Source: Desarmillaria ectypa (taxonomy: Eukaryota > Basidiomycota > Agaricomycetes > Agaricales > Physalacriaceae). Taken from it: a DNA stretch of 64,000 bases. The notes below the pieces were generated by a model. The model was not told the DNA's origin. It made no database searches and worked only from the letters and a program-made list of their open reading frames with translations. Shown here piece by piece: positions 32,382-45,253 of this stretch. Location: assembly GCA_030407005.1 (NCBI GenBank), contig JAUDYN010000007.1, positions 2,480,001 to 2,544,000 on the forward strand. Reading direction: 5' to 3'. The first letter of the stretch is position 1; the number at the start of each line of letters is the position of its first letter. The position numbers and the translations under genes were made by a program.

Positions 32382-34512
32382 TCAATTCGAACCGAATATT
32401 CCGCGAAAGTACTGCCGTAGGCCATTGTTATCCTGTACAATTGCCCCAATGAAGCCGTCCGGCCTTACTACAACGACGCAACATCCTTCGGTCAAAGAAT
32501 ACGCATCATATGCATGCCCTCGGGTGTCCTCAACCGTGTAATCCGCGCAGAAGGGACCGCATTCCACATACCGTCCAAAGTCAGCGCGGATGATTTGAAC
32601 AGTCCGAATGAGTCCCTTCGGAGATGATGATGAGATATCTTTCAGTATTGTAGAGCACCGGTGAAGGTCCCGCACAAACACCAGTATTGTATGATATGAG
32701 GCGCCGAATAGCTCGAAGAGCCTCTTCGTTGTCGCAGGTCTGTCTTCCTCTAATGTCAAGTTTAGCAGACCCGGGGCATCAGGGGCGCGGTCCCCGGCAC
32801 GTAGTTGGGCGCCGAGGTCCTCTCCGTATGAGTCAGGGAAGTCATCCTCGTCATCAGAGTAATCATCCTCGTCATCCGATTGTTCGTCAACTACTACAGA
32901 ACTCCAACGGTAGTTCACGCCAAGCTGGAGGAGGCTGCCGCCGCGACGCCACGCGGAGGGCTTTTCTTTTTTTATGAATGTCTGCTTTAGTAGAACAGTC
33001 GTCTGGTTGAGCATCTCGGCGATAACAGGAAGGCGCTCTTCAGTGTATGTCCGGAGGAGGGAAGGGGATGCCAGGCCTCGTTGCACTAATGCGAGTTTCC
33101 AGGAGAGGTTAAACGAGTCCTGGATTCCTGTATTCATGCCCTACATAGTCGAAATAAAGTTAGGGCGTTTCCCCTGATATCTACGCAGAATTGGACGCAC
33201 CTGACCTCCAGTGAAGCTATGCACATGTGCAGAGTCTTAAAAACAATTAGATGGTTGCACGAGGGTTGCTAAAAAATAACAAACACGCTCACCTCCAGCT
33301 AAGAAAACTCTCCCTTCTCCGAAACTGTCGACCATCCGAATATTGGGTCTGTTTCATCAGCGACTAATCAATACTTGGTTAACGCTCGAGCATACCGGTA
33401 ATTTGAGACCCAAGTTATTTTTCCCCATTTCACGGAGTCGCCTGCCCCCGTACATAGCATAAACGAGTCCCGAAGACCATCCAAGTCACGGGACATTGAA
33501 GCATTATCAATGTCCTTTCCAGTCAAGATGAAATTGAATAGCGAGGGAGTTTCCGTGGGCCGGAGACTGATTCTGAGCGGGTTACTTGAATAAGGAACAT
33601 TCGACGGACGGAGATTTCGTGAACTTACAATGTGCTCCCGGCATCACCCCACATATGCCAAAACTGGAGTTCTAATTAGAATGTGGGGTTCGGTCAGAAA
33701 GGGAACCGTAGACACACCTCTTGTTCCAGCCCTTCGACAAAAATATCCCCCACCACTATCTTATCAATGTTGCTGGTTTCCCCAAGGAAGGACAGACCCA
33801 GCATTTTCCGCACAACTCCCCGCGCCCCATCGGCTCCAAGTAACCATGAAAACGTAAGGTCTTGCTCCGTACCGTCGAGCGTTCTTAGTTTAGCGTTAAC
33901 ATGGTCTTTTTCCTGCGAGAATGAAAGAAGTTCCGTGCCCAGCTCAACGGGGCAATGATACTTTTCTTCCAGTTCTCTCCGAAGAATACTTTCCAGATGG
34001 TCTTGCCCGAGGCACAGTATGTTAAGCTGCCAAGACGCGGAGGATAAGTTCCGTATTGCACCAAGTTGAAGCGCCACCTACATATGGGAACGCGGCTGTG
34101 GGTTCCATGTACGGCGCTATTTCAAAAGTCCCCGAGCATTCCAAGCCTTTATGTAGGTCGTATGTTTTTACTGGTGGGGTAACGAAACCAATGTCGAGGA
34201 TAGGCTTCGAGAGGCCGAGGAGCTCGAACAACTCCATTGACCGTGGCTGCAAAATTCCATCAAGGTATGAAATGCGTGATGATGAAATATGACTCACCAT
34301 GATTCCCGCTCCCCGTTGACCAGCACGTATTTCTGGATTTCTGTCGATTATGCGGACCGACACTCCATTTTGGATGAGCGAGAGGGCAAGCACGAGACCA
34401 GAGGGTCCAGCACCAACCTTGATTACGAGACACGCATGAGCGCCAGACGACAGCGGGAGAACAAGGAGAGACATACTACGAGTACTTCTGGGTGCTTGGT
34501 GTCCACTGGCAT
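32382..34512 (-). CDS. FAD-dependent aromatic-ring monooxygenase (phenol hydroxylase-like)
   Basis: Hydroxylates aromatic substrates using NAD(P)H, FAD and O2. Nine exons (34512-34477, 34417-34298, 34246-34082, 34026-33718, 33663-33629, 33584-33396, 33348-33293, 33235-33201, 33140-32382) encode 567 residues. VLVVGAGPSGLVLALSL is the GxGxxG FAD site, completed across intron 1. GQRGAGIM, LLGADGARGVVRKMLGL (DG motif), FLAGDSAHVHSFTGGQGMNTG (second FAD motif) and DSFNLSWKLA follow. The C-terminus resembles the thioredoxin-like fold of this class without an obvious catalytic Cys pair. An unusual acidic insert (DEQSDDEDDYSDDEDDF) follows residue about 395. The start 34512 (MPVDTKHPEVLV) restores the FAD motif, which the internal ATG at 34474 would not. 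Substrate unknown; roles in aromatic breakdown or secondary metabolism are possible. Confidence 0.9.
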
Positions 34513-35150
34513 ACTATAGCAAAATGCGGAGAAGCAGTGGGTAAGCTGGGGTTGATCATCCGCGTTTTATATAGCAAAGGCTAAAAACAAAATGTGCAAA
34601 TGTATATCATCGGACCTACGGCACGGAGGCAATTGTAGGGACCGGAAGATCATGTTTCTGATGCAAGTTCTGGGCCCTATTCGACGGTCTGGACAACCGA
34701 AGAGGATGCTTATTGGCCCCTCAATCTACCGTGTACAGTAGACAGGCACACCCAATCGGATCCCAAAACAGTCCAACTGAGTCATGCAGACTCAAAGATG
34801 GTTCACTGTTTATTAACAAGTCACCGGCTCATCCGTCCGTCGCCAGGGTTCCGTCAGAGCATTTCCTACGAAAAGGGAAGTCAACAGTATATTCGTTTAC
34901 AGCATTCCTCCACTGCACTAAAATTTACCCCTAAATTTGCAGAAGATATTTAAAGTTTCTTTTCTGTATTTTTGTAGAAAAGACTGTATAAATATTTAGA
35001 ACCATTCACTGTAAAATTTAAAAAACTTTTACTACTTTTTCCAGTTTAAAACATTGCAGTGCCAAAGACTACATGACCAAGTCGCTAATAGGATCGTCGG
35101 CAGATGGTGAATTCAAAGGATATCATCACAATACACTTGCTATGCCTACT
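34513..35150. other. Intergenic region with AT-rich stretch
   Basis: Upstream flank of the monooxygenase and 3' flank of TMA16. About 34920-35060 is strongly AT-rich with T- and A-runs. No gene seen. Confidence 0.45.
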
Positions 35151-35841
35151 TCAACTGTCAATCATCTCCACGTCCGCAAGACTCGGGTCCACTGACTCAA
35201 CCACACTATGATGCTTCCCAGGTTTTGAGATAACAATGGAACCTGGATTAGCGCTTGATATACGAACAAATCGCAGTAGCTGAATGAAGGTAACTTCCTT
35301 CTGATCCCATCGTCGAAACAGATCCACAGTGGGTTGGTGGGTTAGATCAATTACCTCTGTATTCCCACGTAAGCTGGATGAAGAAGGATATACAGGCAAT
35401 ATGCACATACCGAACCCAGTGCGATACTCCTCCGATTCGCGCAGTTTTATCTCCTCCAATTTAACTTCTTTCACACTTTTGGCTCTTCCTTTCCTCCGTG
35501 AGGCCTTCTCCTCCTCTAACTCAGCGTCGTTTCTCGTCAACCATACGTCGCGCAGGAGACCGTGAAGCTCTTCGAGTGTCAGAACGCCTTCGTCTGGTAG
35601 TGACCGATAGAAAAACCCATAAAAGTCAGCTAGAATATCACAGTCAGTAATGTCCAAGTCGCAAATATGAATACGGACCAAGGAAATGATGTTTTTTGCT
35701 CCGATTGGACGCTTGGCCACCGAGTTTGCCCTTTCGGAGTGCTTTGCGAGCTAGCTGTCCTGCCTTTCGGGATTGCGGGTGGTGTATTTTTTCCTTCTTC
35801 GTCTTTTCGGCTGCTGCCTTGCCTGCTTTTGAAGGAGCCAT
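35151..35841 (-). CDS. TMA16: Translation machinery-associated protein 16
   Basis: Ribosome-associated factor of late 60S assembly. Exons 35841-35679, 35629-35411 and 35356-35151 give 195 residues with frame kept. The N-terminus is basic with HHPQSRKAGQLARKALRKGK. The second exon carries LADFYGFFYRSLPDEGVLTL, EELHGLLRDVWLTR and RRKGRAKSVKEVKLEEIKLR. The third carries EVIDLTHQPTVDLFRRWDQK and QLLRFVRIS. Order, spacing and length match fungal TMA16. The start is the first ATG, directly before the basic box. Both introns are short (49 and 54 nt). Confidence 0.93.
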
Positions 35842-37834
35842 GACGACTGCAGATGGTGGTACAGAATAAAATTTCTATTATTACGTAATTGGCTCTGCGG
35901 CATTGAGTCCTATCTTTAGATGTCGAACTCATTTCAAGGGTCGATATTTTGACGAGATGATGTTTTGTAGGGTAAAAAAAAATCATGGTTGCTTCTACTG
36001 TGCAACCGTTTCTGTTTTTCAAATGTGACGCGCAAGGTCAATAATCTTTTTGCGTTAATTTGCTTGAACTGGCACAACAACTATGAGGCGGATGTCTGAG
36101 TGAAATCATACAATTTTTTTTACAATCTGTTGTACCTTGCATATCGATAATTAGGTGGAGACGTGCCGGACTTCAGCTTCATATTTGACGCTCAACCTTT
36201 AGTTTATGCGTCCGTCCTTTCATCCATGAGAATAGGTGTCATGTTACGCGTCCCCGACCCTCAGATACCGTACGCGTAATATGTCCTCGGAGTATGTGCC
36301 ACAACATTCTTGTTGGACATTTGACTCAAGTGTGCCGGGGTGCCTATCCTTGAAGATAGTTGGAACGTAGCGATGCAAGACCTTATAAAGCATACGAGGT
36401 TACCGGTCGGGTTGATAATGACGTCAAATTTTTGACACACAAATTATACAACCCAGGCCAAAGGGATCGGCAATTTCATTTAGGCCGTTTGACACATTTC
36501 CGGGTTAGCCGCTGTTGAAAACTCTGAGCTATGTACCGCTGCGCAAAAACTTTTAAGTTATGTTCTACCGAAAAAATGGGGTCACCGTTATGGGGGAAGC
36601 AAGATCCGGAGGACTTGAAATTAGCGGTTTCAGTCAACAAAACTTCAAAAAGTTTTCCACTTGTATAGCAGGTAGCAATGACTGAACCTTAGTTCATCAT
36701 TGAAATATTTCGCCTGGAACATGGAAGAGACGAGTGCATATGGCTGGGTTTGGGTGGGCTCAGGGCTGGCTCGCCTGCTGCACGGATAGTTCCGCAATTT
36801 GTAGTCGAATTTCCAACTCGGCGGCGATGATCGATTCGCGACCCTCAAGGCGGGTGACCATGTATGGGAAGACGGCACCGACCACCTTCGGATTTATCCG
36901 CTCAATCGTTGATCAACCGATCGAGGGTATTTTCCGGGAGATGCCGGTTGAACTTGTTATTTTCAGCCTTGACCCACATGCTCCAAATTTGCAACGTTTG
37001 CAACGAGGTCACTTACTGCGTTCCAAGTGCCCGGACTGAGTCTCGTCACCTAGTGGATCTGCTTGGACTGTGTGACGCCGGGTCGTTGTGATTCTTGCTT
37101 CGTCGCTTTCTAGGTCCTCTGCGCTTTCTGTGATCATTATCATAGATGGCAAGGTCGCACTGCTAGCTTGTCTAAATTGCTAAGGGCTAGACTACAGAAT
37201 TGGGTTAGAATTCGTCAATAAGGCTGAGCATTAGGGCTTGGGATGCTATGGGCCTAAAGTTCCAGTATAGTGCCCCTCCTGGAAAGTGACTAAATTCTCA
37301 CCGGTCGAAATGCGAAGATGGAAATCAGAATAAAGATGGAGTATCGATTCGGGCTTTTTCCCACAGCAAAGTACGCCGGAATTCCTTTAATCGTACTGCC
37401 GACATTTTGCTGTGTTCAAGATGCTTGAACATTGGAATATGATCTGCTATCCGCGTATTCTCGCCAGTTTTCGCGAAATAGTTGCTTATCAGGAGCCTGT
37501 AGAGCTTCTTCGACGACGACGCGGCGTACCTTCCGCGGCAGCTTACAAGACGAAGCGAATCGCATTGTCGGGCAAACCTTCTTCCAGCGATAAATGCATC
37601 GTGTGCCTTCAGAAGTTGCTGGTACAGTACGCCCTTCATATGCTTTTCTTATGCATCTTTGCTGATTGCCTCGGTGCCAAAGATCCGTGATTCACAGAAG
37701 TCGAAGTACGGACGACAAGAAGGGAAATGAAGAGAAGCCAATGTGGATCCCAAATCGGGACAGGCTGGGACCGCTTTGGCCTTTGTATTCTGTCACATTT
37801 GCTCGTCACTGCAGCTACCCTTGCTATCCTAGAC
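35842..37834. other. Intergenic region of 2 kb, no supported gene
   Basis: Frames at 36734-37039 (+), 36645-36878 (-) and 37325-37639 (-) lack family motifs. A minus-strand run near 36850-36770 (RLEGRESIIAAELEIRLQIA) looks like a short coiled coil but has no gene context. Otherwise only the flanks of TMA16 and the GH16 gene. Confidence 0.35.
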
Positions 37835-39078
37835 ATGTTTTCTCTATCTCTTCTCGCTCTTTTCATCTCCATTTCTATCGTGATTGCCAATCCGACATTC
37901 TGCTTGACAGAAGGTTTCCGAGGCGATGACTTCTTCGATGCATTCAAATGGGAGACTTTTGATGACCCAACCCACGGACGCGTCAATTATGTCGACAAAT
38001 ACACAGCAAAGGCCAACAATCTTTCCTACGGTAACGCCTTTTCTTCTTTGTGTTAGGCGAGCATTCAAACACATCCGTAGCATCACCCGACAACTCAGCA
38101 TTCATTATGCGTGCGGACGCATATACTGTCATTCCACCATCCGGGAAAGGCAGAGATAGCGTTCGGATATCTTCCCTGACCTCGCATGCCCAGTCGCTCA
38201 TGATTTTGGATATCCAGCACATGCCAGTAGGATGCGCTACTTGGCCTGCCTTCTGGACTTTGAGCAAGGATGGACCATGGCCTCAGGGAGGAGAAATAGA
38301 TATCATTGAAGGTGTGTACCAGTCAGGGCCTACCAGACCTTTGTTGGTGATAGTATCTCTTCCAGGCGTTAATATGAACTGTGACAACCTCGCCTCTCTT
38401 CACACAACCGAAGACTGTACCATGCCGGACACGCGTGATCAAAGAGGGTACGTCCTTTTTGTTTCGTTGTTTTCATTGTTGGGTTAACGTGTTTGGAAAG
38501 AAATACCGTCTCCAGCGACTGCGACGCAGCCGTCAACAACAATCAAGGCTGCGGGACTTCATTCACCCAACCTTTTTCATATGGAACTGGGTTCAACCAG
38601 ATCGGTGGAGGGTACTTTGCCATGTCCAAAGACGACATCAATGGTGTCCGAGTGTGGTTTTGGCCCAGAAACAGTAGCTCTATACCGGCGGAAGTACTCC
38701 AGCCACCAGAGTTTGTTCGAATATGCACGGATAATTGGGGAAGTCCAGACGCGTCATTTCCTGTCGATCGATGCGGATACGACGCCCACTTCTTAGGTGA
38801 ACACATTACTGTCTTTGATATTACATTTTGCGTAAGTAATCAGTTTCTTCTGGAGACTTCTGACGCGATCTTGCATGATAGGGCGACTGGGCAGGCTCCG
38901 CTTTCGCTACATCAGGTTGTGGTCCAAGTACTTGTGAGCATTGTAAGCCACGAATGTCTCTTTTCTTATGCGTTAAACTGGTCATCAAATTTCAGATGTG
39001 GAGAGCACACCTACCGCCTTTTCCGAGGCTTACTGGGAGATAAACTCTTTACATATATACGACCGCTTCAATGGTTGA
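37835..39078 (+). CDS. Secreted GH16 endo-1,3(4)-beta-glucanase
   Basis: Hydrolyses beta-1,3/1,4-glucans; probably acts on fungal or plant cell-wall glucan outside the cell. Exons 37835-38030, 38081-38311, 38366-38447, 38501-38831, 38882-38942 and 38996-39078 encode 327 residues. A signal peptide (MFSLSLLALFISISIVIA) is followed by FFDAFKWETFDDPTHGRVNY. Then come MPVGCATWPAFWTL and the catalytic GGEIDIIEG, with nucleophile and acid/base Glu in ExDxxE. The rest runs LHTTEDCTMP, GTGFNQIGGGYFAMSKDDIN, VWFWPRN, DNWGSPDASFP, FDITFCGDWAG and STCEHYVESTPTAFSEAYW. The signature is complete, so activity is expected. The start at 37835 puts the signal peptide first; an upstream in-frame TTG is not credible. 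Confidence 0.93.
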
Positions 39079-41617
39079 AGTACGCCATACTTCTCGGCTT
39101 CAGTTCCAGTACCATCTTATTCTGTCATTCGGTTTCAATCGAACTTGGGACTAAACGGACAAACGAACTCGTGGATATTACTTGCTCATGACAAATACCA
39201 ACGCGCATATACCGGGCACCATACACTGCCCCATCGCCGGCCTAACCGCTCCTGATCTGAATCGTTTGTAGATCCCTTACTTGTTCCTAGATCCTCTTGT
39301 TACGGGCGGCGTCACTCTTTAATACTGTGCTGATATCTTGGACCCTACAGCTCTCGAGAGTATCTGTTACAGATCCCATTTTGCTTGGCTTGGAAATTCA
39401 ACGACTACCGCATAACATTCAGGGTACTCCGTCTTATCAGTCATAGCCGTCATGCACTATTTATGCTGTCCTTTGAGAACACTCGGGCTGGGTGCGGTCT
39501 GGACCACTTTGATTGGCGCGGATTGTCTATTTGCAAGTCGACTGTCTGCACCTTGAATACCTTGAACGAGTTCTCTTCCATCGATTTAGGTACATATCTG
39601 CGTCACGTTTGTACCTTGCCAATTTGTCAGTGCCTCTGCACGCACATAGCACCTGGTCGTGTATCATTATGCTGTCAGAGGAAGTGGTTCACCGTTTTGA
39701 CTCGGAAAGCGGTACGTTGAGTTCTTATCATTCATTTTTTAAAACCTGATTTGCCTTCATTCTGGCCCGGGTCTTAGTGAAAGGAAGAACGGAGAGAAAT
39801 CTCGGATGAAGTAGCAGATCATTCTCTGTGGTCAGCATTGTCTCCGTCCGTATGTAAGTCTTCGTTGCCGTGGTATGCATAAACGCTGATTTCCGAAATC
39901 TTCTATAGCGGGCCGTCACTGACACGTAAGTTAGACTCGGGTCTTTGCGTAGGTCACAACTCATGGGTCAGCTTACAGGTACCGCTCCTGGAACACTAAA
40001 GGATACGGGGCCCACCGGTAAAAATTAATGCAAAAGAGGACTAGGCGGTGTGTAATTTTTGTCTATGGCCAGGATTGTCATAGACTCATAACGTATGAAC
40101 TTGCGCAGAGCGCCCGGGTAAAATCGTTGATAAAACATTGCTTCTTCTCTTGTCAAATCCACAGATTCCTCTTCTATACTCCCGCATTCCTTTCCGGTCT
40201 CCTCAAAGCCTCTGATTGAAGCCTGAGAAGTTCTGATGTGGGACATTGACCAATCTATCCACCTCGAACTAAGATACGCTTGAAAACGTAGGAAAGTTTA
40301 AATTTCCGTGGGTACTCCTATCAACTGAAGATTTCGATGGTATTTCTGATGAGCAGAAAATTGGCACTCAGGAGGATGCTGGATATAGGCTCCGATATTA
40401 GTTAATGAAGAGGACGCAAGCGTTCCCTCTCCACTGTCTCTGCATTACACCTGAGACTAGACGACGTGATCAAACCTTGCTTGGTGTCTCTGCTTGAGTG
40501 GCTTGAGTGTATGGGGTAGCTCAGGATGGATTTTCAAAACAAAAGAATATTAAATAATACAAGGCCTACGGCTGCTGTGTCTTCCCGTATATAAACCTAT
40601 GAAACTCTGAAAACTGATTCCCTCATCCTCATACTCAGCCATTCTAAAATGTCTTATAGCTCAGCGGCTCGAACAGTATCAACGTTAGGACTGAGTCCTT
40701 AAACGCGAAAATGTACCCGTCTGCGCTATTTTATTTCCGTCAACCCTTTGTTTTGCTGTGTTTTGCTCTCGTATGTAAAGTCTGTTCAGCATCTCCTTTG
40801 GCGAAAACGGAAACTGTTACCTCTCTGGGCTTTCCCTCTTCCCAACTTTCTGACAGATATTATTCATATTTCTTAATTTAACCATTTTTGCTACCTTACT
40901 CTTTACTTCACTTTACTTCACTCTCAATGAGTCGACGAGATCGACAATAGTTTACTGTTGCTTACCTGAGCTTGTACTAGCGCTTCTCTGTTTCTTTGGC
41001 AGTAATCACCGTTGGGCTTGAGCTAACATGGCCAATAGCCACTTCTGCAGTGTTCACATGCCCTATTTCAATAGTCGATCTGTCAGTCTCTGGTCTCAGT
41101 GGTTCTTCGAGGGACGTCCTTTGGCATCTCCTGTTCTATTGGATGTCGTTGATATTGCTTGGGGCCAAACTAGCAAGCTGTAATAGTGCTCTTGCTTTCC
41201 ATCCTTGCCAGAAGAATATACGTAACGACATTTACTAGATAATCAAGCTTTTTCCTCAGGCGACCACTTCAAGTTCTGAATCGTGACAATTTGGAGGATC
41301 ATATTCTCCGAAAAACGTTGAACATCAACACTGAAATCGTGACATGTGCTTATTGCTTGCGGTGTACCTACAGTGCAGCGCTCGAGCTGAACAGATTTCC
41401 CTAATCGCTACGAGTCGCCGATAAAATGTCTGCCGTACCAGTTGGCAGACGATACATGTAACACTGCCACGTGTTCACTCGCATCTAGCTTCCCTTTCCA
41501 ACCTATAACTACCTGTGCGAGTCATGCTCATCTCAATATCCTTGTGGCCGTTTCGTGTCTTAGTATGGTGACTAACATGTTTCTTATTTCCAATGATTAT
41601 TTTGATCCCCACCTTCA
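39079..41617. other. Intergenic region of 2.5 kb, no supported gene
   Basis: Short frames only. Pyrimidine-rich patches near 40730-40925, including repeated CTTTACTTCA at about 40902-40921, are the only structure noted. Confidence 0.35.
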
Positions 41618-43642
41618 ATGACTGCATTCAGGATTCATTGGAGCTGGCCAAATTACGGTTTGAAGCTATTAGAGAGGATCAGGACGGAAAGTATTGCTTC
41701 TAAAGAAGACTTCATCAACGCCATGATGGTCCACGACCGACTCGTCGCCGATGCCAACCGTCAGCCCACTGGAGGCGATCACTTGGGCATTCTAAAAACT
41801 CTGGTCTTCCTGGCTCGTTGTTTTTGCACGGGCGAACGTGGTGACTGCGTGGCAGCAGTTTTTGGGAAGGTGAGGCTTCCGGAAAAACTGGAAAGTTTAG
41901 CGGACGATGGGCATCTTGAAGACGACAAAGGCCACGAAGTATACAGCAAGGGCGAGGACCTCAAAGGCAATGTTGACGTTGGCCCCGAAAGTGACAGTGA
42001 CGAGGACCTCGAAAGTGATAGCAGCGAAGATCTCGAAAGCGATAGCGGCGAAGATCTTGAAAACGATATCAACGAGGATCTCGAAAGCGGTGGCGAACCC
42101 CAAAGCGATGAGGAAAATCCCATACCCAATCCCGCCCAGGAGCTACTAGGTCTCCCTATGTCCAGTTTCGTCCTTCCAGGATCTGATGATAATGCCGTCA
42201 ATTTCCGGGTCGAATAGTCACCTCACATCTTGGTCTCAGCCGACACGGACGATGAAAATAACGCCCCTTCCAAAACTCTTCTGGCACCCTGCGAAGTTTC
42301 TCTTGCCCTCATCTTGGCTAATAACAGAGCTCACAAGATTCCACCCTTCTTCGCCTCAAGGTCCCGACTTGTGAAGCAGGTTTTACGCCGATGCACTCTC
42401 CTTCCGGATGCTACGGAACGATGGTACCATCTTATCACCTTAGGCCGTGAATGTTGCGCTGCCTGGGTAGATGAAAGGTTTTCTCGCCTGCTGAAAACCC
42501 TCTTCTTCTGTGATGGCTCTGGCATCTCTTCCTCGGGCACAAGACTACGTCACAATGTGGAAATATATCTTGCTGAATGGACTCGCGGTACAAGTGATAT
42601 GGAAAATGAGCCTGAATTGCAGGATGCACTCACCCAGCTATATTCCTATTTCCCGTCTGCCGATCGCCCTACTCCTTCAGACGGAAGCTCATGTACCCAT
42701 AGAACCAGCTTACTACTATTCCGTGCAATCCTTTCCCTTCTCCTGCAACACTGGGACGGCAAGAATGTCAATCTGGCAAAGGACAGAGCTAGTGTTCCTG
42801 ATCGCTCCTTTGCCGTTCTTCTCCTTACCATGGTAATCTTCGGGGAGAGCGGGCCAATGAACGACATTGGACAAGTTCCAACATCCGACTCCCAGGATGA
42901 ACAAGTAGAACGCCGCCGCTTCCGGAGGCGGTGGTTACGTATTGGAAATCTCGCTCGTGAAGCCCGACACGTAGCCTTATCTGGAATCCCATTGATTTGT
43001 TCCCTCGTTTCCCAGTCTGAATCTATGAAGGAATTTGACCAACATTTCGAGATTCTGTGGGTTCGGCAGGCATCTATTCCGTATTCAATCAATGATATTC
43101 ATTCAGTGGCAAAGTACTTCGTGTCTCCGGTAGACTTCATCGAAGAACTTCTTCATGATGCCCCGCCGTCAACCAGGCAGCTAGGTCGTCAATGGGAAGA
43201 TATTCCAGGAGTAGCTAACGCTTGGAGGAATGAAACGATATGGAATATCGCGTTTCACGCTGAGCTGCAGCCCCTCGCTTGCTGCAACTGTATGGGCTTT
43301 ATAGTTGTGAAAGATATTCTGGGAGTCACAAAAAGGCCCTGTCTAGCCTGCGGCATAACCATGTCGTCTCACGCGCCCCATCTTCGAGTACCCTTCAGTT
43401 CCAAAAAACCATATTCTCTGTGGGCCCTCCTGGATCGGTTTCCTACGGTGGGGTCAGATCTTCGGGATGTAGTGATGGGTATCAAAAACGCGCTACTCAA
43501 CGCCCTTGGACAGCACATACCGCAGGCACCTGGACGCATGGACCGAAGAGAGAATACTTCCGACAGCAGCTACGGAAGTCTAGGAGGCAATGTTTCCATG
43601 GTGTCGGGGCAGGTAGACTGGGAAAAGCTCAGATGTCTATAA
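41618..43642 (+). CDS. Orphan protein with acidic repeats and a CxxC...CxxC zinc-binding-like patch
   Basis: Two open stretches in the same frame are separated by one TAG at 42215-42217. A 48-nt intron (42170-42217, donor GTCCTT, branch-like CTGAT, acceptor AATAG) would remove the stop in frame and give 658 residues. Residues about 125-165 are acidic repeats of the form EDLESDS(x). The second exon is helical and ends with a Cys cluster (CCNCMGF ... CLACGIT, about residues 540-565) that may bind zinc. I recognise no family. The 5' end is uncertain: ATTCAG just after the ATG could be an acceptor, so an upstream exon is possible. The alternative is a nonsense mutation in a decaying gene. Confidence 0.5.
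41992..42093 (+). repeat. Degenerate 24-nt tandem coding repeat (acidic)
   Basis: About four copies of a unit coding for EDLESDS plus one variable residue. DNA copies differ at several positions, so the array is old or under divergence. Confidence 0.75.
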
Positions 43643-44006
43643 ACATCTGAGTTGTCTTGGACGAGGTATCAGGTGTAGATATTTTACAACACTGGAAATG
43701 CAGTTTTGTACCTAGTGTTGTATGTAGCACGAGTATTTAGCCAAATGACCGAATCGCGAGCCCGTGATGATGCTGTCCCGGACTCGGTGTCCCCCCCCCC
43801 CCCTAATCGTGTAGGGTGGTGTCAGTGTGACTGTAATGTAGCCTTCTGGGTGTTTCTGCAATTGGCCGTATTACTTCAATGCTATTGGTGATCGGTTCAT
43901 CCAACAAGGGTAGTCTGTTTACCATTTGATTGATCCTTGATCATGTTTCGGCCTGACTGGGCAATATATGAGCTATTTAGGTGCTCATTTAATTTCGCCT
44001 TCTACT
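43643..44006. other. Intergenic region with a C13 homopolymer
   Basis: A run of 13 C lies at 43791-43803, between the orphan gene and the F-box-like gene. Nothing coding was recognised. The run length may be a sequencing uncertainty. Confidence 0.6.
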
Positions 44007-45253
44007 ATGACCATCCCGCAGGAAAAACTGGAAGAAATCCTTGACCATCTTCGCTTTCGTCATGGCCCTCTCAAAGCCTGTTCATTAACTCATTCCTCCT
44101 TTCTTCCTCCCAGTCACAGGCTCCTTTTCATGACTGTGAAAATTCTTCATTTTTATAATCAAGTTGACAGCTGTTTCAAGTTTTGCGATACTATGATGGC
44201 TTCAAAGTATATCTCATCGTCGATTCGCCATCTGATCTTTGATTACTGGGGTCTGGAGCAAACTGACCTGTGCATGTTTCTCTTTCTCCTGCGGCTCCTT
44301 CCGAACCTTCAACGGGTTCAAATATATTTTTCACCCAACAAGGCAACCATGCTCAGCGTTGGCTCCTTTCGCTCGCTCCATTTAATTTCCAATGTTCGGC
44401 ATCTCATTCTAGAGTCTATGAAATTTGACACCTTCGCTCATTTATTTTTCATCTTCTCCAGCTTCGAGCAGCTTGACACTGTCATCATGTCAGGAGTGAG
44501 GGTCAAGGACATCAATTATCCGAACTGTCTGGCTCCGTCCCATCGGTGTCGGCCTTCTACGCTGGAGTTACTACTAGGCAGCCCCATCCTCAAGCATTTG
44601 TCCCTCCGCAGTCTCCAATATCTTTAAGCGGTCTACGTTTTCTCAACATCATGACATTCGATGCAGCGTCCCTTCCTTCTCTTGCCATCCCTTCTTTGGA
44701 GAGTTTGATATTACGCCTTGCATCTTGGAAGTACTGTATATCGAGTCGTCTCCTATTTTTCTGTGTTTTCTGACCTTTTCTCATAGCCGCCAAGAATCCC
44801 ATCGACTTGAGGCATCTGATACGACTTCGTAACATCTCAACCAGCCTTCGCTTTTCCAATGCATCATGTCCAATTGAGATTGCACAACGATGGCCTTCTC
44901 CTCTGTGGTACCGGTTCTTCGAGATGCTTCCATCCAGCATGGAGGATATATATATTCAGGTTGTCCTCAGCCCCTTCGATACAGATCTGTTGCCTCAATA
45001 TCGATCGAATTGGCAAGAGCTGGATCATATCCTCGTCAGACATCCGCTGCTATTCACAGTCCGGCTTGGAATATACCTCGACCGGGACTTTCCAGATGAT
45101 GAAGAAGATAAAGAATTCTTCGACGATCAGTGGTCCGCTTATGTGGGTGTGGAGAATTATTTTCCCGATTTTATGCGGTTTGAATGCATGCCCGAAATGA
45201 TCAAACTAGGACGTGTGGATTGCAAGCTTGTGCAAAGTGCGTTTCCAGTCTAA
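44007..45253 (+). CDS. F-box-like / leucine-rich protein, frame interrupted near 44.6 kb
   Basis: The N-terminus MTIPQEKLEEILDHLRF ... PLKACSLTHSSFLPPSHRLLF matches the F-box-like start common in expanded mushroom families that recruit substrates to SCF ubiquitin ligases. Leucine-rich strands follow (RHLIFDYWGL, LLPNLQRVQI, NVRHLILESM). At about 44612-44627 the first frame stops while another continues with LSGLRFLNIMTFDAASLPSL. A 116-nt intron 44496-44611 (GTGAGG...CGCAG) restores frame but would delete the coding-looking SPILKHLSLRSL; a one-base indel is the alternative. A later intron (about 44747-44787) leads to the last exon, which ends at 45253. Function beyond substrate binding is unknown. 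Confidence 0.55.

Noticed and set aside
38031..38060. 26-nt intron or frameshift in the GH16 gene
   Set aside because: Extending the intron to the AG at 38080 gives 50 nt and the family-typical NNLSYASPDN junction.
41779..42201. Ser-rich minus-strand frame
   Set aside because: Antisense image of the acidic EDLESDS repeats.
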